Shown here piece by piece: positions 23,361 through 32,076 of a stretch of DNA of 32,076 nucleotides (its first letter is position 1; each line of letters begins with the position of its first letter). Below the pieces are notes generated by a model. It made no database searches and had not been told where the DNA came from. It saw nothing but the letters and a program-made list of their open reading frames with translations. The DNA is from Candidatus Thorarchaeota archaeon (lineage in GTDB: Archaea > Asgardarchaeota > Thorarchaeia > Thorarchaeales > Thorarchaeaceae): positions 1 to 32,076 of the forward strand of contig JAEORN010000207.1 in NCBI GenBank assembly GCA_016840825.1. The letters are read 5' to 3'. The position numbers were made by a program, and so were the translations under genes.

Positions 23361-24679
23361 AACATCGCCACTCCTTTTTGCTTTGCTTCCTCATATTGAC
23401 GTATGATTGCGGGCAAGAAATCTTCTGGACCGACATTCACTACTGTTATACCGAATCTTGCTAGAGCTCTTGTAATCTTCTGTCTTCGCTCCCAAAGCTC
23501 CTCAGAAACTGCCTCAGATAGGACTCTTTCTACAGGACCCAGCTGTCCGACAGGTGCTTCGAACCAAGGCCCAAAGGGACTAATGATGGTAGCAATATGT
23601 CCATTTGCAACAACTGTTTTCATAGCATTCAACAATGGAGCTGGGGATTCCTCTAAATCAGTAAGCCATATGATGTATGTTCGTTTCTTCGTCTGTTGCA
23701 CAACATAGGAAATGGCATTTTCATAATCACTCCAACCCTTAGGTTCTGCCATTGCTAGTGCTTCTAATACATTGTACATATGATTCGGACGTGTTGAGGG
23801 TGGAACAAAAGAATGTACAACATCACTAAAAACACAGGTTCCAACAAGATCCTTTCTTTCTAGACCCATATGAGTTAGGAGAACAGCGGCACGAATTGCA
23901 TACTCGAGCTTCGTGTTTTCTGGATAACCATTACCCATTGACCCACTTGTATCGATCATACACATTACTTGGATATTCTTCTCCATCTCGAATTGCTTTA
24001 CGACTATATCACCACGTTTTGCACTAGTCTTCCAGTCAATTGTACGGAAAGAGTCGCCTGGCTGATATTCTCGAAAGCCTGCAAAGTCTGTACCCATACC
24101 AACGACTTTTGTCCTATGTGCTCCAAACATGTGTCCTAGTTGTCGCTGCTTTCCGAGAGCCTCAAGTCTTCGAACATCTTTCCATGTTGGGTAGACAAGA
24201 ACCTCTGTCTGTTCCTTCAATACTCTCTTGTAGTAATGCAGACCCAGTCTATCTCGCATGATGACTTCTGTTGGACCAAGATAATATCGCCCTCGCATTC
24301 GTACCTGTAGAATATAGGAGAATGTGATACTACCTCCAGGTTGAATTCGCGATGCAATAAAGTTGGCACCAATTGCTAGAATCCATAATTCAGGATATTG
24401 GTCATGAACTTCAATGAAGTCAAAATGCCGCTTTGAGGTGTTCTTTATGGTTACTTTTACTCGTAGAAAATCTCCAGAGAAGACCTTTACCTTGTCAATC
24501 TGGCGATCCACTTCTATCCCAGAGAGATTAGCTGTCATAGCGAAGAGAGGAAGTGTCACTACTAGTCCAATGATTAGGTAAACCCCAAGTAATGTGAAAT
24601 AAAAATTAACGAATGAAAAACCACTCGTTAGTAGTAGGACTCCTGCAAACACGACTACGAATCCTCTCTGGGTAAGCAT
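23357..24679 (-). CDS. DUF58 protein with vWA-like domain
   Basis: The 440-residue protein has two N-terminal membrane helices (about 7-50), a beta-rich region (about 55-165), and the DUF58 signature with YQPGDSFRTIDWKTSAKRG at about residues 205-223. A vWA fold follows with a MIDAS motif DTSGS (243-247). DUF58 proteins are regularly encoded beside MoxR AAA+ ATPases and are thought to be their client or adaptor in chaperone-like metal-dependent assembly at the membrane. It lies 23 bases after the MoxR gene, with GGGAG before ATG 24679. The arrangement is the classical MoxR-DUF58 pair. Confidence 0.92.
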   Translation of the reverse strand: MLTQRGFVVVFAGVLLLTSGFSFVNFYFTLLGVYLIIGLVVTLPLFAMTANLSGIEVDRQIDKVKVFSGDFLRVKVTIKNTSKRHFDFIEVHDQYPELWILAIGANFIASRIQPGGSITFSYILQVRMRGRYYLGPTEVIMRDRLGLHYYKRVLKEQTEVLVYPTWKDVRRLEALGKQRQLGHMFGAHRTKVVGMGTDFAGFREYQPGDSFRTIDWKTSAKRGDIVVKQFEMEKNIQVMCMIDTSGSMGNGYPENTKLEYAIRAAVLLTHMGLERKDLVGTCVFSDVVHSFVPPSTRPNHMYNVLEALAMAEPKGWSDYENAISYVVQQTKKRTYIIWLTDLEESPAPLLNAMKTVVANGHIATIISPFGPWFEAPVGQLGPVERVLSEAVSEELWERRQKITRALARFGITVVNVGPEDFLPAIIRQYEEAKQKGVAMF

Positions 24680-24702
24680 GGTATTAAGACTCCCTTTCGT
24701 TT

Positions 24703-25689
24703 TTACCGCGGACAGTCAACTTCGCCGAGAATCTTAGTTGTGACACGTTCAACAGTCAGACCTTCTAGCTCTGCTTCAGGTTTGAGAACGAGTCTATGAT
24801 TCAACGTCTGAATTGCTAATCTTCGAACATCCTCTGGAACAACATAGTCCCTACCATGCATTGCTGCTCGAGTCTTTGATGCATTCATCAGGACTAATGA
24901 TGCTCTTGGAGAACCACCCAATAGGATCTGTGGGTCGTTTCGAGTTTTGACTATAATGTCACGGATGTAGTTGATAATATCCTCATCAATAAAGACAGTC
25001 TTGCAAGTTTCTTGCATTCGAGTCATTGTGCCAGGATCAGCAAGTATTCGCAAATCTGATGCTTCACCAATATGCTTTCGTCGAATGACCTCAGCTTCTT
25101 CAGATCCAGTTGGATAATCGAGTATCAGTCTGAACATGAATCGGTCAAGCTGAGCTTCTGGTAAGGGATAGGTTCCTTCCTGCTCAACAGGATTCTGTGT
25201 CGCTATGATAAGAAAGGGTTTTGGTAATGCCCTTGTGATTCCTTCTGTTGATACTTGCCGCTCCTCCATTACTTCGAGCAATGCACTTTGTGATTTGGGA
25301 GGACATCTATTGATTTCATCAGCTAATACCAAATTAGAAAACACAGGACCCTTTCTGAACCAGAATTCTCCAGTTTTCTGATTGAACACATTACTACCAA
25401 GCAGATCAGCAGGTAGCGTATCAACAGTAAGTTGGATTCGCTTGAACCCACATCCTAGGATTGAGGCGAAGGTACGAGCCATATATGTCTTGGCAAGTCC
25501 CGGAACGCCTTCAAGGACCACATGACCATTTGAAAGAAACGCGATTAACGTATCACGCATAATATCGATTTTCCCGACAATTATGCGCCCGCACTCACGT
25601 AGTATTTCCGATGTGAGGTCATGAACCTCCGATATGGTCATAGGTGGACCCAAGCTTTCTGCATTGGTTTCTGTAGCATCGATTGTCAT
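24703..25689 (-). CDS. MoxR-family AAA+ ATPase
   Basis: The 328-residue ATPase shows Walker A GVPGLAKT (61-68), Walker B VLADE (121-125), and the MoxR motif ATQNPVEQEGTYPLPEAQLDRF, with the sensor and arginine-finger region after it. The C-terminal lid (about 255-328) contains SPRASLVLM, typical for MoxR. MoxR ATPases act as chaperones that remodel or insert cofactors into vWA-containing or membrane partner complexes. Here the DUF58 gene directly follows, giving the expected partner. GAGGTGG precedes ATG 25689 by about eleven bases on the minus strand. Confidence 0.95.
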   Translation of the reverse strand: MTIDATETNAESLGPPMTISEVHDLTSEILRECGRIIVGKIDIMRDTLIAFLSNGHVVLEGVPGLAKTYMARTFASILGCGFKRIQLTVDTLPADLLGSNVFNQKTGEFWFRKGPVFSNLVLADEINRCPPKSQSALLEVMEERQVSTEGITRALPKPFLIIATQNPVEQEGTYPLPEAQLDRFMFRLILDYPTGSEEAEVIRRKHIGEASDLRILADPGTMTRMQETCKTVFIDEDIINYIRDIIVKTRNDPQILLGGSPRASLVLMNASKTRAAMHGRDYVVPEDVRRLAIQTLNHRLVLKPEAELEGLTVERVTTKILGEVDCPR

Positions 25690-25707
25690 TTCTTTTGTTC
25701 CACCTCA

Positions 25708-27096
25708 TTATGTTTCTACTAGTTTATCTTGGATATTCTTCATCCAAAAGAAGAGCTTCATCATTTCGCTCTCTCGAATCTTCATATTAGGCTTCGAAGA
25801 TATTTCTTCGATACGTTGAATCGTCTTGTAAAAATCAGCCTCTCTTATTGACGGATCTTTGTATCTAATCAAATCCCAGACTTTTTGAGACTTATAGTCG
25901 GACCACTGGTACTTCTTCCTTAATCCTCGCCGAAGCTTTCTGTATATCATTTTGACGACGCGAGCATAGTTGCCTTCTGTTCTGTAGTAAGTCATGCGCT
26001 CGCTGAAGTAAGTCTGTCCTCGACGCATGAAAACCTCTGATACGCTTTTAACCTCAGGTTTCTTCATATCGGGGAGATATTTCTTGATACCAACAGCGGT
26101 CATCAGAGGATAGATAGGTGCCAAGAAGATGTTAGTGCTAGCCCAAAGCATTCTTGACATGTATCCGCCAAAGAAGAACTCTGCACTGACAATTGGTGTT
26201 GCTAGAAGCTGCTCGCAGAAGATAATAGGAATATCCGGATTCCCGCGAGTTGCCCAATTTATCAAATTCTCAGCAAATCTGCGATTCCCAGCGAACTCAT
26301 TTATCATCTCGTTTATGAAAATACTAGGATCTGATATTGCAATCATTCGACCTGCGAGTGGAATGCCATAGCTACTATCTAGTATGCCCATAACAGGAAG
26401 TCTTCCTGCATATTCCCCTTCTTCCGGATTAGGAGTGGGATTCGTGTCATTGATGTTGTGCTCACTCCATGCCCTTTCTGTGGTCCATGCAATGCCAGTT
26501 GCTCCTAGAATGCATGTCGGAGTTATTGCTGATGCGTTATTCAGCGTTATTGATGTTACTCCATTGAATAGAGGATGTGGTGCGAAATCTCTAATTACAG
26601 GCAATCGAGGACTTTCATAATAGGAGTCAAGATCCATCACAATTCCTTTTGTGAATGAGAGGAATCCATCAACATACTGCAGATAGGGTGAGCCTGAAGC
26701 CAATAATCCTAATAGATAGTCATTGAGCCAGACAAAAGAGCTATTGGCTGTTCCAAAATCATCCGCAAGTATCACACTTCCACCTGCGTCCAAAAACTGT
26801 AGCAATGTCAGGGTAGCATCAATCGAGAAATCTCGAACCGGCCCAAGTATAACAAGCGTGGCATTTCCACCATATCTACTGATAACACTCATAGAAGACT
26901 GAATGCTCATCGCTTGGTAGCCATTCTGCTCAATCATAATGCGAAATTCGCTGCATCCATTCCAGTTCGTATTATAGATGGAGAAATCATATTGGTACTG
27001 TTGGTTGATATTGGCTGCAGTTGTCACGCCTAGATATCCGATTGGTATCCAAGCTAAGACAAAGAGCGTGATTTGCAGAGCTTCTTTCCAACCCAT
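25708..27096 (-). CDS. DUF4350-like membrane protein
   Basis: The 462-residue protein has an N-terminal membrane helix (about 7-27), an outer domain resembling DUF4350 (about 40-310), a second helix region (about 322-345) and a basic cytoplasmic tail (about 350-462). The outer domain contains EFRIMIEQNGYQAMSIQSS, LVILGP and FLDAGGSVILADDFG, a Rossmann-like arrangement seen in DUF4350 and glutamine-amidotransferase-like relatives, and it ends FAENLINWATRG. DUF4350 genes commonly sit in MoxR/DUF58/DUF4129 clusters. It lies 18 bases upstream of MoxR and has GGGTGG before ATG 27096. The molecular role is unknown. Confidence 0.82.
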   Translation of the reverse strand: MGWKEALQITLFVLAWIPIGYLGVTTAANINQQYQYDFSIYNTNWNGCSEFRIMIEQNGYQAMSIQSSMSVISRYGGNATLVILGPVRDFSIDATLTLLQFLDAGGSVILADDFGTANSSFVWLNDYLLGLLASGSPYLQYVDGFLSFTKGIVMDLDSYYESPRLPVIRDFAPHPLFNGVTSITLNNASAITPTCILGATGIAWTTERAWSEHNINDTNPTPNPEEGEYAGRLPVMGILDSSYGIPLAGRMIAISDPSIFINEMINEFAGNRRFAENLINWATRGNPDIPIIFCEQLLATPIVSAEFFFGGYMSRMLWASTNIFLAPIYPLMTAVGIKKYLPDMKKPEVKSVSEVFMRRGQTYFSERMTYYRTEGNYARVVKMIYRKLRRGLRKKYQWSDYKSQKVWDLIRYKDPSIREADFYKTIQRIEEISSKPNMKIRESEMMKLFFWMKNIQDKLVET

Positions 27097-27127
27097 TATG
27101 ATATTCCACCCTAACTCCTTAGTTATA

Positions 27128-27583
27128 CTATTTCTCTTTGACGAGTGTGGCTCCTTCTATTCTTGGATATATGTCGGTGAAGACTTTGATAGCTTGCTCA
27201 TATCTATCACGAGATATCTCATGACTGGAGAATCTAGCTTCTTCATACGATTGCACGAATCCTTCTACAGACTCGGAATCGAGAGGAATGATCTTCAACA
27301 CTCGCTCTATATATTCACGAGCAGTTTCAGAAGACATTCGCTCAGAGCCAATCTTCATACCACACATCTGTTCGAAAGTACGATAGGCAAGAGTGATTGC
27401 CGCTTCGAACTTGCCTGCATCAGCAAGTTTCTTGATGTTCCTTAATTTGCCAGGGATATCTACTGATGTGACAGTGCGAGTTGTACTACGAAACATACCT
27501 TTCACATAGTAAAGATACATGAGTACGACAATCACTGCTCCGGTAAGTGCAACCGCTGGCATTACTATCTCGACTAATTGCAT
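27128..27583 (-). CDS. DUF4129-like protein with single membrane helix
   Basis: The protein of about 151 residues has one N-terminal membrane helix (about 6-30) and a cytoplasmic helical domain resembling DUF4129. That domain contains AITLAYRTFEQMC, SSETAREYIERVL and EGFVQSYEEARFSSHEI, then DRYEQAIKVF. The DUF4129 domain is often the C-terminal piece of larger transglutaminase-like proteins; here it is alone. GTG 27592 and ATG 27583 are in-frame starts. ATG is preferred because AGGTGAT lies four bases upstream, overlapping the stop of the giant gene. That stop/RBS overlap makes coupled translation likely. Confidence 0.82.
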   Translation of the reverse strand: MQLVEIVMPAVALTGAVIVVLMYLYYVKGMFRSTTRTVTSVDIPGKLRNIKKLADAGKFEAAITLAYRTFEQMCGMKIGSERMSSETAREYIERVLKIIPLDSESVEGFVQSYEEARFSSHEISRDRYEQAIKVFTDIYPRIEGATLVKEK

Positions 27584-27588
27584 TTCGA

Positions 27589-30500
27589 TCACCTGACTAA
27601 AGTATCATAAATTTCTGAAGCTCTGCTTCGAAATCTAAATCCAAAGAGACCAGAACTTCCCCGATTATATCGATATCTTGCTACCAATATCATGGCAATA
27701 ACTGCCTCTATTACAATAGCTACAGCCCATGTAATTAACAAAGCTGTATCTAAACCCGGTGGGCCTCCAAGAGTTATTTCAAAATTATATCTACCCGTGA
27801 TATCTTCAGCTGGCATAGCAAAGAGGACTTCAAAGAAGTAACTTCCAGTTGAAGTGAATTGAAATGTTAGTGTATAGGAGAACATTCCTGATTCATCTGT
27901 GGTCAAAATAGCAGCTGGACCAATCACAGGATTGATTGTGGAGTTCAAGTATATCTCAACTTCTGCATTCGCAATGGGATTTCCTTCATCATCTACTAAT
28001 TGTCCTGTAAGACGAACCTGAGTATTCACGACAGCATAGGGAGGACCAAAGGATCGAAACACTGCATCATCGACAACATGAATCGATTCGTCCGATTCAC
28101 CAGTCGTGCCTTCAATATACTGAGAGCCATCCCATACGATAATGGCTACGAAATAACCAGAGCCACCTGTCCATGAAGGACTTAGAGTCACTTCGTGGAT
28201 GTTTTGACCGCTGACGATGATATCGAGATCGGTAACATACGTATCATTCAGATATAGTGACACGGAATCTCCAACTGGAGTGATGCCATCATAATCAACC
28301 ACACCGAAGCTAATTACAAATGAAGCACCAGGCATGATAAATGATAGATCCTCAAAAGCAACAGAAGCAGTCGAAATGATATGAATGTCCACCAGCCAAT
28401 ACGCAGGAGAACTACTTACATCATAATTATCTGAACTAATACTCACAGTGAAGTTATGGGGGCCATATGGAATAGCATCCCTAATTAGAAAATTGATAGA
28501 GAATTCCCCATTAGTATCAGTGACTGCATACGCACCAGTTGGATTGCCATCTCGCAGAACTTGAAGCGGTACATTGGCATCTGCGCCTCCGCCGTTCGTT
28601 ACCGTTCCTGAGATTACTAGAGTGTCACCTCTGAGAATTACAGTCACTGTCTGAGTGTCAAGAGCAATAGATATACTATCACGGATTTCCAAACTAGTAT
28701 CAGTAGTCTGAGCTTCTTCATATGCTTCAGAAGGCCTATCAAATTGAATGTAATAGATGATATCAAGAACAGATTCATCCCATGGAAGCTGATAGGAATA
28801 TGAGAAGGCTCCAGCAACATCATCAATAATAGTGATTGTAGTAAGGACTGATCCGTCCCAAATGATAGAAACATCATGACCAACCATGGGAGTTCCATTA
28901 CCAAACGTCAAAGTACCTGAGAAATCAATGGTATCCCCGAGATATATCACTCCTGATATGCTTCCACTGCCCGTGAGAGTAACAGGAATCTGCTCGACAT
29001 TAACGGTATCAGAAGTGCCACTGTATGCAATTATTGGAGTCCCAGAGGAACAGTCAACAAGAATAGTCGTAAGTCCAATCTCAGCTGTGTCACTTACTCT
29101 ATACCATAGCTCAAAGAATCCACTACCATCCGTGATTCGAACTGCGATTTGCGATGGTGTGGGCGATGAGGGACTTTGCCAGTATATTGTGACTAATGCT
29201 CCAGAATATACACTGCCGTTATCCAAATCCAATGTGCCGGAGATGTATAGCAATTCGCTCCTGTAAACAGGGTCTGGGGTCACTGAGAATGTCCAGATTA
29301 TATTCACCGCATCTACATTCACAGACAGAGCAAGTATTGTTGTGTAATTAGCAATCCAATTGACAGATGATACAAATCTTGCAGTAATAGCATGGATGCC
29401 TGTAGTTGTGTCTTCAGGAATAGTCCAATAACCTGTGAAAGAGCCATCTGATGCGGTTATTGCAGTATCTACTACTTGCCCATCAACCAAGATCTCAATT
29501 TGTACTGACCCGTATGGAACATCAGGTATAGGGTCGTCGTAGTACAGGAATCCAGTGATCGTTACAGTTTCTAGAAGCTTATAGTCAGTAATTCCGCCCG
29601 TAGAGAGGGAGTTGATTAGTGTTGACCATCTCATTAGATCAAGATAAACATGATTCGAAACGGTGTACTCTATAAGAAATATTGCACCACCTGCCACTGC
29701 ATAGATATCATTCCCTGTTAGGATTGTATAATCATCCATGCTTGAGAAAGTGAATTCGATGTATCCGGAAGAATTGGTCTGATCTGTGCCTAATACAAAC
29801 GGTGAATCAACACCATTATCCCACCAAACGGTCACTGTTTCACTTACTAGTGGAGTTGAATTATGCGTGAAATAAACCTGTACTAGTACCAAAATCGTTC
29901 CATTAAGGTAGACAGGGTTAGGTGCTACTGTCAGGTCAATTGTTAGAGCATATCTTGTGGCATCAACTTGTACCGTATTAGAAGTCGCGTTATCCCACAG
30001 AGGCACTGTAGTGGAAAATGTAGCCCAGATATCTAATGTTCCTTCATCTGTCGTTGTTAGACTATATGTATACTCGTAATGACCAGTGCTATTTGTAAAA
30101 ACAGTCCACGATGATGTGCCATAGGCATTGGTCATGTAGATTCTTATCTGCTGACTGCCTAATGGAGTCGAATTATGAGTATACGTCAATTGGCCCCAGA
30201 TGTAAATTGCTTCATCTAGGAAGTATGATGTGCTATTTGTTGCAGCGGTAAGTGTCATAGAATATAGAATCAGATTGACAGTATGTGTAATTGAGGTGGC
30301 GTTATCCCATAATGGATCCATGCTATTGAATTGGGCCCACACGTAAATTGCTCCCAGAGTGTCGGCTAGTGAGCAATTGTACTGGAACATAAAACCGCCA
30401 GTGGAGTTGGTAATCTTCGAAAGCGAGCGTAGAGTACCATTCTCATATTGATAGTGCACCCAAATAGTAGCTCCTGCGACAGGATTTCCAGTTCTATCGA

Positions 30501-32076
30501 GGGTCAATATCCCGTCAAAGATGAAGGATTCATCAAGATGGACAGGGTTAGGCGATACATTTGTTGACAAAGTAAGTTGAAACAACTGAAGAGTCAAAGA
30601 AGGTGATAATAATGCATTGGAGCTGCTATATGATGGGTCTATGGAGGTATGACTTACTGTAACGGTTACCGTCCCCTCAGAATCTTTGGAAAGGGAGCAG
30701 TTGTAATAGAAGTTGTACCATCCTGTGGAATTTGTGATAACTTGGAAATTATAAACAGTACCGTTATTCCATGCAATGTTTACAGTCATACCAGTCAAGG
30801 CAGAGCCATTCTCGTGCTCAAGATACCCATAGATGTACACCGTTTCATTAAGGTGAATAACTGAGGAATTAGAGTTTACAGAGATATATGAATCGTAATT
30901 TCTCACGGTAATCGGAAGGTGAGCTGATTCGTTACTGTATAGCTGGGGAGTAGTTGTCGAGTAATTCGCCCAGAGTGTGATACCCTGTAGAGGATGGGTG
31001 ATAGGCACAGTATAGTTGAATGTATAGATACCAGTGCCAATATTTGTAAGTGCATTACCTATATTGAAAATTGAGCCGTTATCCCACCATAGGTCTACCT
31101 GTACGCCACCAAGCAGACCAGGTATCTCTGGAAGATATACAAAACCTTGGATATCAAGCTCTTCGCCAACGACCACTGAACTTTGAATAGTTTCGATGTA
31201 AACAATCACATCATACCTCTTTACAACGATATCCATCGTCGATGAAACAGATGATTGATAGATAGGTTCCAAAGAATTGAACTCTACCCAGTAGGTGCCC
31301 AAACCTTCAGAATAAGCGGGGATTTGATAGGTGAATTCGTACGAGCCATCAAGAAGTGTAGTATTGGAACCAAGATACTGAACAGTGCCATTATTCCAGT
31401 CCCAATAGAGATCCACGGTTCTCCCATCAAGAGGCGTTCCATCTGCTGACACAGTAAGAGTCCCAAATATAGTGATGCTATCAAAGATATAAAGCACTTC
31501 AGGATCCTTGGGCGTTGAGTCTATAGTCAGAGTAGTTGTTCCACTTTCCACGGTTATTGTGATCGGTATGCTTGTGTTGCCATTGAGAAGAGCTAAACTT
31601 GATGTGAAATTGACTTGAGCAGGATAATCCCCAGATGTTTGAGAGATGGGAATAACATAATCATAGCTGAAACCTCCAGACCCATTAGTTACAGTTGTGT
31701 CAACAACTGAGCCATCAAATAATATTCCAACTGTTTCACTAGGCATAATTGTGCCATTAAGAAGGAATATGTATCCATCGTATGTTATCGTTCCACCACC
31801 ATACGATGTTGTCGGATTTACTGAGAGAGAGAATCCTACAACTGCACTAAGCGTAACAGTCGAATCAAGAGAACTTCCAGGAAGAACCACTGGGATGCCT
31901 GTGATAGGATCGTATGCTCCAGCATAATACGCGGTAACATTGTGCTGCCCAGCTTTCATACGGACCAAGTCTGTAGGATTGAGAAAGATGTTGAGTTCAT
32001 AATAGCCATTCGCTCCAATAGTTGCATTACCGTACCAAACATCATCCCAAAGAATCCACATCTGATCGTTACCAAG
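27589..32076 (-). CDS. Giant Ig-repeat surface protein (5' end outside window)
   Basis: The reading frame is open from the window edge at 32076 to TGA at 27589-27591, giving at least 1495 residues with the N-terminus missing. It is built of about thirteen tandem Ig-like (beta-sandwich) modules of roughly 90-115 residues. Each has the pattern V-Y/H-L-x-E/D-x-I/V-x-I-x-G-x-L near the start and T-N-S-T/S-G-x-Y/F-x-F-x-Y at the middle, as in invasin- or carboxypeptidase-regulatory-like repeats. Many N-x-S/T sites suit glycosylation. One membrane helix (about 45 residues from the end) and a basic tail anchor it. It should extend from the cell surface as a stalk or adhesin and heads the MoxR/DUF58 cluster. 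Confidence 0.88.
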   Translation of the reverse strand, partial: LGNDQMWILWDDVWYGNATIGANGYYELNIFLNPTDLVRMKAGQHNVTAYYAGAYDPITGIPVVLPGSSLDSTVTLSAVVGFSLSVNPTTSYGGGTITYDGYIFLLNGTIMPSETVGILFDGSVVDTTVTNGSGGFSYDYVIPISQTSGDYPAQVNFTSSLALLNGNTSIPITITVESGTTTLTIDSTPKDPEVLYIFDSITIFGTLTVSADGTPLDGRTVDLYWDWNNGTVQYLGSNTTLLDGSYEFTYQIPAYSEGLGTYWVEFNSLEPIYQSSVSSTMDIVVKRYDVIVYIETIQSSVVVGEELDIQGFVYLPEIPGLLGGVQVDLWWDNGSIFNIGNALTNIGTGIYTFNYTVPITHPLQGITLWANYSTTTPQLYSNESAHLPITVRNYDSYISVNSNSSVIHLNETVYIYGYLEHENGSALTGMTVNIAWNNGTVYNFQVITNSTGWYNFYYNCSLSKDSEGTVTVTVSHTSIDPSYSSSNALLSPSLTLQLFQLTLSTNVSPNPVHLDESFIFDGILTLDRTGNPVAGATIWVHYQYENGTLRSLSKITNSTGGFMFQYNCSLADTLGAIYVWAQFNSMDPLWDNATSITHTVNLILYSMTLTAATNSTSYFLDEAIYIWGQLTYTHNSTPLGSQQIRIYMTNAYGTSSWTVFTNSTGHYEYTYSLTTTDEGTLDIWATFSTTVPLWDNATSNTVQVDATRYALTIDLTVAPNPVYLNGTILVLVQVYFTHNSTPLVSETVTVWWDNGVDSPFVLGTDQTNSSGYIEFTFSSMDDYTILTGNDIYAVAGGAIFLIEYTVSNHVYLDLMRWSTLINSLSTGGITDYKLLETVTITGFLYYDDPIPDVPYGSVQIEILVDGQVVDTAITASDGSFTGYWTIPEDTTTGIHAITARFVSSVNWIANYTTILALSVNVDAVNIIWTFSVTPDPVYRSELLYISGTLDLDNGSVYSGALVTIYWQSPSSPTPSQIAVRITDGSGFFELWYRVSDTAEIGLTTILVDCSSGTPIIAYSGTSDTVNVEQIPVTLTGSGSISGVIYLGDTIDFSGTLTFGNGTPMVGHDVSIIWDGSVLTTITIIDDVAGAFSYSYQLPWDESVLDIIYYIQFDRPSEAYEEAQTTDTSLEIRDSISIALDTQTVTVILRGDTLVISGTVTNGGGADANVPLQVLRDGNPTGAYAVTDTNGEFSINFLIRDAIPYGPHNFTVSISSDNYDVSSSPAYWLVDIHIISTASVAFEDLSFIMPGASFVISFGVVDYDGITPVGDSVSLYLNDTYVTDLDIIVSGQNIHEVTLSPSWTGGSGYFVAIIVWDGSQYIEGTTGESDESIHVVDDAVFRSFGPPYAVVNTQVRLTGQLVDDEGNPIANAEVEIYLNSTINPVIGPAAILTTDESGMFSYTLTFQFTSTGSYFFEVLFAMPAEDITGRYNFEITLGGPPGLDTALLITWAVAIVIEAVIAMILVARYRYNRGSSGLFGFRFRSRASEIYDTLVR

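Noticed and set aside
26978..27445. Plus-strand ORF of 155 codons across the DUF4129/DUF4350 junction
   Set aside because: It runs antisense to two supported genes and has no start signal or recognisable domain.
28886..29266. Plus-strand ORF of 126 codons inside the giant Ig-repeat gene
   Set aside because: Antisense to repeat-coding sequence; low-complexity Ser/Val/Pro composition follows from the repeats.
27589..32076. DNA repeats of the Ig modules as a CRISPR-like or tandem-repeat array
   Set aside because: The similarity is at the protein level only; nucleotide sequences of modules are too diverged for a DNA repeat array, and the frame is continuous.

Overview
The window looks like the chromosome of an archaeon, and my best guess is a member of the Asgard group. 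No rRNA or tRNA is present to settle this. Archaeal signs are TATA-like boxes upstream of genes, Shine-Dalgarno motifs of the GGTGA / GGAGG type, and archaeal family content (TrmB-type regulator, stand-alone Lrp/AsnC effector domain, M42 aminopeptidase, DHH phosphoesterase, MoxR/DUF58/DUF4129/DUF4350 cluster). The Asgard suggestion rests on two adjacent small proteins that read as profilin-like; it is inference. I see no mobile elements, CRISPR arrays or integrase-type genes.

Layout. (1) 1-3751, plus strand: end of a membrane-anchored protein, an FtsX/MacB-type ABC permease and its ATPase, then a secreted, membrane-anchored beta-propeller with four Asp-boxes. (2) 3748-10220: separate household and transport genes: a cysteine-rich polytopic membrane protein, an M42 aminopeptidase, a short NfeD-like protein, an MFS permease, a possible 41-residue protein, an SLC45/GPH-like MFS permease and a double GNAT acetyltransferase. 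(3) 10265-15422: an ABC-2 exporter operon (ATPase and two permeases) divergent from a TrmB-like regulator, followed by a methyltransferase with a zinc-ribbon-like N-terminus. (4) 15423-15989: a gap of about 570 bp that is not empty. On the minus strand it carries three short ORFs (35, 29 and 39 codons), each with a good ribosome-binding site and tightly coupled. They end in a hairpin terminator and are preceded by a TATA box inside a dense cluster of palindromes. (5) 15990-18382: an HTH regulator, a stand-alone Lrp effector domain, two paralogous profilin-like genes and a DUF167 gene. The promoter region between the profilin-like pair and DUF167 repeats the GGTTTG-N5-CAAAC palindrome seen at the short-ORF operon. 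(6) 18472-20970: an OPT-family transporter with an extra, internally duplicated membrane module at its N-terminus. (7) 20960-32076, minus strand: a seven-gene cluster: giant Ig-repeat surface protein (5' end outside the window), DUF4129, DUF4350, MoxR, DUF58, a multi-pass scaffold-like membrane protein and a DHH phosphoesterase.

How the parts fit. Region 7 looks like a cell-surface assembly or quality-control module in which a MoxR AAA+ ATPase works with a vWA-type DUF58 protein on membrane or surface partners; its substrate is unknown. Region 3 looks like a self-contained regulated exporter. The least explained part is regions 4 and 5. Two related short proteins and an unrelated third are encoded as one operon, next to an HTH gene, under operators that recur at the profilin-like/DUF167 promoter. 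This is my best candidate for an undescribed system.
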